Below, piece by piece: positions 57,800-64,000 of a stretch of DNA of 64,000 nt (its first letter is position 1; the number at the start of each line of letters is the position of its first letter). The notes under the pieces are model-generated. The model was not told where the DNA came from and searched no databases. It saw only the letters and a program-made list of their open reading frames with translations. Both the position numbers and the translations under genes were made by a program. Source of the DNA: Polytrichum commune. Its lineage: Eukaryota; Streptophyta; Polytrichopsida; Polytrichales; Polytrichaceae. The stretch lies in NCBI GenBank assembly GCA_950295325.1, contig OX485804.1, forward strand, positions 56,718,429 through 56,782,428, read 5' to 3'.

Positions 57800-60430
57800 T
57801 CTTCTCATGAAGGAGTTGAAACTATGATTATAGACATATGTTGAATTTGAGCACAATAGCTTGTGTTTCCCAGACTCTACAATAGAAGATTGATTGATCA
57901 AAGAAGGTTATGGTATTATGGGTGGAGACTGAAGACCGTTGTTATGAAAGTAAACTAATATTTTTGTGGAGAAAATAACACTTATGACGCATCCCAACAT
58001 TGATCCATCATTTGGAAATTCGGGGGAAATTCATGTCATAACATTATTCATTTGGATGTTGTTTTGTTTCTTTTGTTTTGTTTATTTTTGTTTGGGTCCC
58101 CTCATTATTTTTATTTCTAGTCGTATTGAGCTCGGCTTCTCATAATCAAAATGAAGTCGACATAATCTCAAAATCACAAAGATTCAATCTGAGCACAATA
58201 GATAGCTCTCGTTTGCGAGGGCCAACAATACAAGATTGCTTGCAGCCTGCATAATGTTATCATAACATTATTCAAATTCATAACAATGTTATGTGGGACT
58301 AACAATATTTCACGGAATACTCCCCACATTCATTCCGTTATGAGGTTCATGGTTGTGGGTGAAATCTTCAGAAACTTAGCTAAATTATGGAAGAAAAATG
58401 TTCCTCTCATGACGGTGCATGGGTTGTGTTGATGACCATGGATGTAAATTTGCCCACAACACAAGACTACTGCTCACACAAATAAGGTAATCTCTTGCGT
58501 TTGTGGGTGGATGGCATAAGGAATGTTGTTGTGGAGGTAAAATCATCTTCCGGGGGACTCGGGACCGTGCATTCAGTCCCTTATCTTAATCGGACATCTA
58601 TATTTGAGTGATTTGGAAAACAACCTTGATTTTGATTTGTCAATCATCTTGTACTCATCGAGTGTTTCATATTCTAGGGGAAGAGGGCTAATCGAAAAAG
58701 TAACCATTTAGGATCCATGTATCTTAATGATGGGTGTTGTTCAACAAAGATCCCAATAAAAGATTTTCACATTTAGGTGAGGTACATTGATGTCACCCTA
58801 TCCCGAGTTGCACCAAGTTGGTTTTATCATATTTAGATTGAAATAAAGAGGATCACATACATTACATTTGAGCACAACAACATGCATTTGCTAATACCCA
58901 CACCACAAGCCTACTTGGCCAATATAATGATGTTATGGTTTTTTGAGTGTATATTCAAGAATGATCATTAGGTTATGGTGGTAAAATAATCCTCGAGGAA
59001 GTTTCATGATGGTGCATGGGCTGTTTAGTTATAGGTGTTGTTGAACAAAGATGCATAGTTTAAATGTTCATATTCAACTTCAATACAATTTTCTCCTCTA
59101 CTCCTAGTCGCATCAAGTTGGGGTTCACATATTTGGATTGAAATCAAGAGAATTAAATTATAAGTTTGTTTTGAAGCACAATAGATACCTTGCATTTCCT
59201 AAAGGTCCACGATCAAAGACTGGTCAACCAATTTTTATTTATTTTTGTTATGGTTTTGTGGGTGAAAGCTCGAGAATGTTATAATTGTGGTAAAAGGAGT
59301 CCTCCATAGAGATGAGACTCCACTTGGGACGGTGCATGAGTTGTGTAATAAAGGGTGTTGTTGAACAAAGATTCATAAATAAAATATTTCTATTCAATTA
59401 AGGAACATGGATGGTATCTTTCTATTCATGGTTGCGTCAAGTTGGACTTCACATATTGAAATCAAGAGAATCACATTGTAGGTTCGATTTAAGCATAATA
59501 ATTGCATTTTAGGCAGGACTATCAACACAACCCTTTATGACCAAAAACAAATGTCATGGGTTTGTGTGTGGAAGTTGAGGAATGTTATTATTACTTTATG
59601 TTGGTAAAACAATCCTCCAGGGAGACTCGGGACACCTAGTGCATGAGTTGTGTACCCAATTGTCATGGGTGTTTTTGAACAAAGACCCATAATTTAAAGA
59701 TTCACATCCAACTATAGTGTGTTAATGTGTTTCTATTCCTAGTTGCATCGAGTTTGGCATCAAAAAATCAAATTGAAATCAAGAGCTCACATTATAAGTT
59801 TGATTTTAGCACAAGGATTTGCATTTTCCAAGGGCCCACAACTCAAGCCTCCTTTGACTGAATAACAATGTCATGAGTTTGTGGGTGGAAGTACAAGAAT
59901 GGATTACTATACTATGGTGGTAAAACAATCCTCCGGGGAGACTCGGGACGCCCGGTGCATGGGTTGTGCAAGTACCTAAATGTCACGGGTGTTGTTGAAA
60001 TCAAGAGAGTCACATTACAAGGTTTGTTTTGAGCATGATTGCGTGCATTTCCCCGAGGCCCATAACGCAAGCCGCCTCGACTGAGTAACAATGCTATGGA
60101 TTTGTGGGTGGGGGCTTAAAAATGTGATTACTATACTACGGTGGTAAAACAATCCTTTGGGAAAAGGCGGGACGGTGCATGGTTGTGTAAGCACCCACCT
60201 AGGTGTCACCGGTGTTGTTGAAATCAAGAGAATCACATTATAAAGTTCGATTTGAACACAATAGCTTGCGTTGTCCCCGAGGCCCACAACACAAGCCTCA
60301 TTGACCAAATAACAATGTCATGGGTTTGTGGGTGGAAGCACAAGAATGATATTACAATACTATGGTGGTAAAACAATCCCGCGGGGGACTCGGGTCGCCC
60401 CGTGCATGGGTGTGTGTAAGTAGCTCCTAG
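57800..60430 (+). repeat. Satellite-like tandem array upstream of the PLATZ gene
   Basis: A unit of about 310-320 bp, shortening to about 224 bp, repeats seven to eight times. The anchor GTAAAAYAATCCTCCGGG (variants) falls at 58538, 58981, 59290, 59603, 59920, 60143 and 60368, with spacings 443, 309, 313, 317, 223 and 225. Each unit also has ATCAAGAGAATCACATTATA, GAGCACAATAGCTTGCATTT, ACAATGTCATGGGTTTGTGG and ACGGTGCATGGGTTGT. The last units lack a ~90-bp block (TTGAACAAAGATTC... through TTGGACTTCACATA). Divergence is lowest at the right end. Confidence 0.88.
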
Positions 60431-61106
60431 CTAGGTGTCTCGGGATGGCATGGCATGGCATGGCATGGGATGGGATGGGATGGGGTGGGATGCGATGGGA
60501 GACGATGACATGGCACGCTGGCGAGCTTCCGGGCAAGCTTCGCGGGAGGCGGAAGAGGCAGGCGAAAGCGAGCTTGCAGGCAAGGGCAGGGAGGCTGGCC
60601 TGGCCTATTTCTCCTCGCAGGCGGCCACAAGGAAAGCCAGCGACGACGGTCAAAAGGCCCAGCCCGCCGCAAACCATCCCCAAACATCATTAACAAACGC
60701 AGGTGACAGGAGAGACGAGGAGAGAAGAGGAGAGAACCCAACACAATCGTCGCACTACACCCGGAACAGAGCACGGAGACCTTTCTTCAGGGACGCTCGT
60801 CGGAAGTGCGGAATTTCGCCTGTGAGGAAGCGTTGAGGACCAGAATTGGGAAGCAGAGAGGCCACATTGAGTGACTTGCGGGCGACGCTAGTGTACGCGT
60901 GTAGAATTACTTGAAAGTGCGGTGAAAGTCGGTGAGGAGAGCTCCTTTTCCTGCGCATTGGACCGCAGGAGCGCAAGCGTGGGATCCAGAGCGGAGCGTT
61001 CGAGTTCTAGTGTTGAGTGCGTTTTGGTTGTGACGTGTGTGTGAATTGTGAGTGCTTTGGTGGTGTCGGTTTCGGTTTGGGAGTTGCGCATTGGGAGAAT
61101 TGCACA
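60431..61106 (+). promoter_or_regulatory. GC-rich promoter and 5' leader of the PLATZ gene
   Basis: The region begins with ATGGC/ATGGG pentanucleotide runs (60445-60490) and is clearly GC-richer than the array before it. The overlapping frames at 60360-60836 follow these runs and are not credible. A TATA box was not identified. The leader probably includes the GTG-opened extension of the PLATZ frame from 61017. Confidence 0.5.
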
Positions 61107-61958
61107 ATGGTGATCGGAGGCAAGTTCATGAGCAGGGAGGGGCCAGCGTGGCTACCACCTTTGCTGACAATTGAGAATTTCTTCTCACATTGCAGCCACC
61201 ACACGTCGGGGAAGAATGAGAAGAACCACTTCTGCTTCGACTGCAAGGAGGGGCCACTGTGTCCGGAAGGCTTGGCAGTCTCGCACTCGGGACACTCCAC
61301 AATCCAGATACGCCGCGCTTCCCACCGCGACGTTGTGCGCATTGCCGACATCCAGAAGTACGTCGACCTCGTCAACATCCAACCGTACACCATCAACAGC
61401 GCGAAGATTGTGTTTCTTCAGTCGCGGCCTCAACCGAAGATGGTGAAAGGCGCATCGCATTACTGCGAGACTTGTCACCGCAGCATTGCGGATCCTGTGA
61501 GGTTTTGTTCCATTCTGTGCAAGTTGACTGCAATTCGAGAGAGTCCACATGACTTTTCTCTTACTCTGTCGGGGTTGGGCAAAGTGGTCCCTTCGAAAGG
61601 GGCGTTCTCGCATTCTAATGCTTCACCGGAAGGTAGCATGGTTAGCCATGGTTCCGGAACCATGGATTTCATGCCTTCCACACCGACGAAATCCTCCAAG
61701 CGTGGAAGTAACGACACCACTACTACGCCTAGCCCATTCTTTTCTTCCAAGAAGGCGAAACGGAACACATTTGCAACACATTCACCGCATTCTGCAGTGT
61801 TCGGTATGTCGGTGGTGTTTACCCATGAAGATGATATGGGTATGTTGATGTATTCGACGAGTCCTTCTCTCTTGGCGCCTTTGACGCCGACTTTCGAGTC
61901 TGGGATTCGGGTGCACCACAGGAAGCAAATTCGACCACACAGGGCACCCATGTGCTAA
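61107..61958 (+). CDS. PLATZ-type zinc-dependent DNA-binding protein
   Basis: PLATZ proteins are plant-specific nuclear factors that bind A/T-rich DNA and usually repress transcription. The 283-aa frame has the family order: PAWLPPLL (13-20), Cys29/His31 or His32, KNEKNHFC, Cys43/Cys46, Cys52, His60/His63, QIRRASHRDVVRIADIQKYV, IQPYTINSAKIVFL (91-104), then CETCHRSI and RFCSILCK (Cys120, 123, 134, 138). A C-terminal HHRKQIRPHRAPMC matches the conserved PLATZ tail. At residue 56 Gly stands where many members have a zinc-ligand Cys (LCPEG rather than LCxxC), so zinc binding at that site may differ. The ATG at 61107 is preferred over the upstream GTG frame. No introns are needed, though many PLATZ genes have them. 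Confidence 0.92.
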   Translation: MVIGGKFMSREGPAWLPPLLTIENFFSHCSHHTSGKNEKNHFCFDCKEGPLCPEGLAVSHSGHSTIQIRRASHRDVVRIADIQKYVDLVNIQPYTINSAKIVFLQSRPQPKMVKGASHYCETCHRSIADPVRFCSILCKLTAIRESPHDFSLTLSGLGKVVPSKGAFSHSNASPEGSMVSHGSGTMDFMPSTPTKSSKRGSNDTTTTPSPFFSSKKAKRNTFATHSPHSAVFGMSVVFTHEDDMGMLMYSTSPSLLAPLTPTFESGIRVHHRKQIRPHRAPMC

Positions 61959-64000
61959 TGGGGAAGGTAGTAGGCAGGAGAAAAAGATTAGTGCGATGGG
62001 TTCAGTATGATGTTGGAGGTACTTTTTTTTTAATGTGTAAAAAATACTCGGAGCTTACGTAGATTGGAGTGACCGAATTATGGAAGAATTATCGAGGAAT
62101 GGTGGAATTTGTCGACCCCACGAAGAGAAGAGACGGGTGGAAGAAGCAATGCGAGCCTTGGGGAGTGTAAGAAGCCCAGCCAGACAGCCCTGCGCTTGAC
62201 AATGCTATCAATGCTGTCGAGCGCATTGTAGATTACCACACAATAGAGGTAATTTACTTTGAAATCCCCTCCCATTGCATTTTCCTTGAGGCAGTGCACT
62301 ATTTTCTGGGCTTTCTGAGCATTCGTCGCACTTACCTCTCCTCCCCCCCAAGCATTCATGGTATGCATCAAGTTTGCTTGTCTGCACTATCTTGGCACAT
62401 TGTCGGTGCAAGTAGACGTTGAGTTTAGAAGTTACCGCCATTGTGTAGGTTGCGTGCCGGCTCCGCGAACCTGTCACCGCTTTCTTGGAACTCGCAACTT
62501 GGAAGAGATTTGTGTGTGTTTGGTGTTCTTTTCTTGTTTTTTCTGGGAAAGAATATTGAGAAGGCTTTTGGTTTCGTTGCACAGGGTAATTACAACACCT
62601 TGAACACAGGGCTTCCAGAACAAGGTGGGCGAAGAAGATGAAGAAGAAGCTCGGTGGTCGACAAAGGAATAGATAAAATGCAACGGAGCTTGTACAATAA
62701 GGAATGGGGAAAATGGGGTTATGTCTGGAAGATCTGGCATTCTCTCCAAGATCCTTAAATCATATGGCTCGAAGGGTGGAAGTTATTTACCATTCAGCAT
62801 AACACATGAGTTGCTGAGGTTGCACACATTGTTGTGTCCAAGCTCAGCGAGAACGGTCAATGTGATGATTTCTATACCCAGTGCCTGTCGAAAGTCCTCA
62901 AGTCTGCTAGGAAGAAGATTCATCAAGAAGCTTAATTAGCAGGCTGCTCGTTCATGGCATTCATGAAAGAGAGAGAAAGAGAGAGATAGTTAGGTAGAGA
63001 GAAAGGAGAGAATTGTATACTTATTACTTCATGAAGGTCAACATGCTCACCGAGTGTAAACACCGCAAGTCCGAGTGCAAATACTTAAAGTTAGGGTAGT
63101 TTGTAAGTAGTGGGGAGCGTAACTTAGTTGTAATATATGACAAATATGAGTGACGTCAAAGAACATACACATCATGTGTCATGCGTGCGAGAGAGATGGG
63201 TGATGTACAATAGGTAGAGTGCTGGAAAAGCAGCTTTGCACATTTCACCCAACCCTCGTTGTTGCACATCTTGCAGGCTGGGATAATTGTACCATGTACA
63301 GTTTTGGAAGTAAAAAGCCTCACAGATTTCTCAGGAAAGTTGATGGGTGTTTACTGTTTTCACTCTTTAGAGATCATTTGCAGTGAGTCAGCTTTTGGTG
63401 GTGGTTGTTGCTCCTTCATGTGCAGGAAGTGTGACATTGTCGGAGGTTGTGGTTCATGCTCATGTTGGCTCCGATACCTACTCGTTTTATGAAATTACTG
63501 CCAATGTGGCACGTTTTCTGATCAATGCTGTTTGCTAGAGGTGCAATGTTCCGCATTGTTGAATGAAGCCTGTCATTTACACATTAAATGCCTTAGCATC
63601 TTACCGACTTAATGCGCTCTTAATTGCTTAGACTACATTGTGAACCTTCCACTGATATATTTTCTCTTGAATCATGTAAAGTGCTAACTTACTTGTCAAA
63701 TGTGATTTCTTAGAATGCTTTTCAACAGTGAGAATTATACATATGTGCAAATTTCAGTGTTTGGTACTCACTGACACGGTGGAAGGTGATGATAAGGTGA
63801 GTTGGCCACTTGGATGTACAACTGTTTGGGAAACTTATCTGAAAACAACTGTTTGTCGAAACCTCGAATTAGGGGACAAGTGTGTATGTGTGTATGTTTC
63901 TGTGTGTGTACTCTTTTTGTGCCGCACCTAGTCAGCACCACCGAGGTTCCTGTGTTTTTCACACTCGCAGGCATTTATGGGCATGAGTATAATCAGTGGC
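61959..64000. other. 3' region of the PLATZ gene and downstream sequence
   Basis: No second gene was recognised. Frames at 62358-62749, 62721-62939, 63259-63492 and 63728-63931 are short and unassigned. A GAGA microsatellite lies near 62966-62985 and a (TG)n tract near 63881-63909. A long 3' untranslated region is plausible. Confidence 0.45.

Noticed and set aside
57800..60430. CRISPR-like array
   Set aside because: Units are 220-320 bp, diverged head-to-tail repeats in a plant genome without short identical repeats, spacers or cas genes.
60360..60836. Overlapping 107-133-aa frames on both strands upstream of PLATZ
   Set aside because: They follow ATGGC/ATGGG simple repeats in a GC-rich promoter; no domain is present.

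Overview
This is nuclear DNA from a land plant. It carries spliced plant-type genes of the GH3, F-box/kelch, rhomboid (RBL15-like) and PLATZ families, a nuclear tRNA-Leu(CAG), AT-rich intergenic sequence, and many small inverted-repeat transposons. The species cannot be fixed from the sequence; a seed-free plant (bryophyte, lycophyte or fern) is my guess only.

Layout. 1-692: imperfect ~270-bp tandem repeats leading into a six-exon GH3 acyl-amido synthetase gene (+, 693-6321). 8052-10620: a two-exon F-box/kelch gene on the minus strand, convergent with GH3; its intron is built from tandem duplications, one of which copies the end of its own exon 1. 12550-13689: an intronless RBL15-like rhomboid gene (+) whose last codons and stop lie inside the first unit of a ~200-bp tandem array (13640-14460). 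15371-15451: tRNA-Leu(CAG). From 15.5 kb to about 57.7 kb I recognise no intact protein gene. That stretch holds a decayed LINE-like retroelement with an RNase H domain (18.25-22.2 kb), non-autonomous TIR elements, several dispersed repeat families, microsatellites and eight long poly-C/G tracts. 57.8-60.43 kb: a satellite-like tandem array. 61107-61958: an intronless PLATZ-type zinc-binding transcription factor gene (+).

The four protein genes do not form a pathway. GH3 acts on hormone or acyl-acid conjugation, the F-box protein is a likely SCF ubiquitin-ligase receptor, the rhomboid is a membrane protease, and PLATZ is a DNA-binding repressor-type factor. No operon-like or clustered system is present. 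The distinctive content is the reshaping of genes by local tandem duplication, and a set of TIR elements whose ends and target-site duplications (TTA or 8 bp) can be read directly. These include a 1249-bp hAT-like element with minisatellites just inside both ends.

Gene models were assembled by eye from reading frame, splice consensus and recalled family conservation. No search or alignment program was run.
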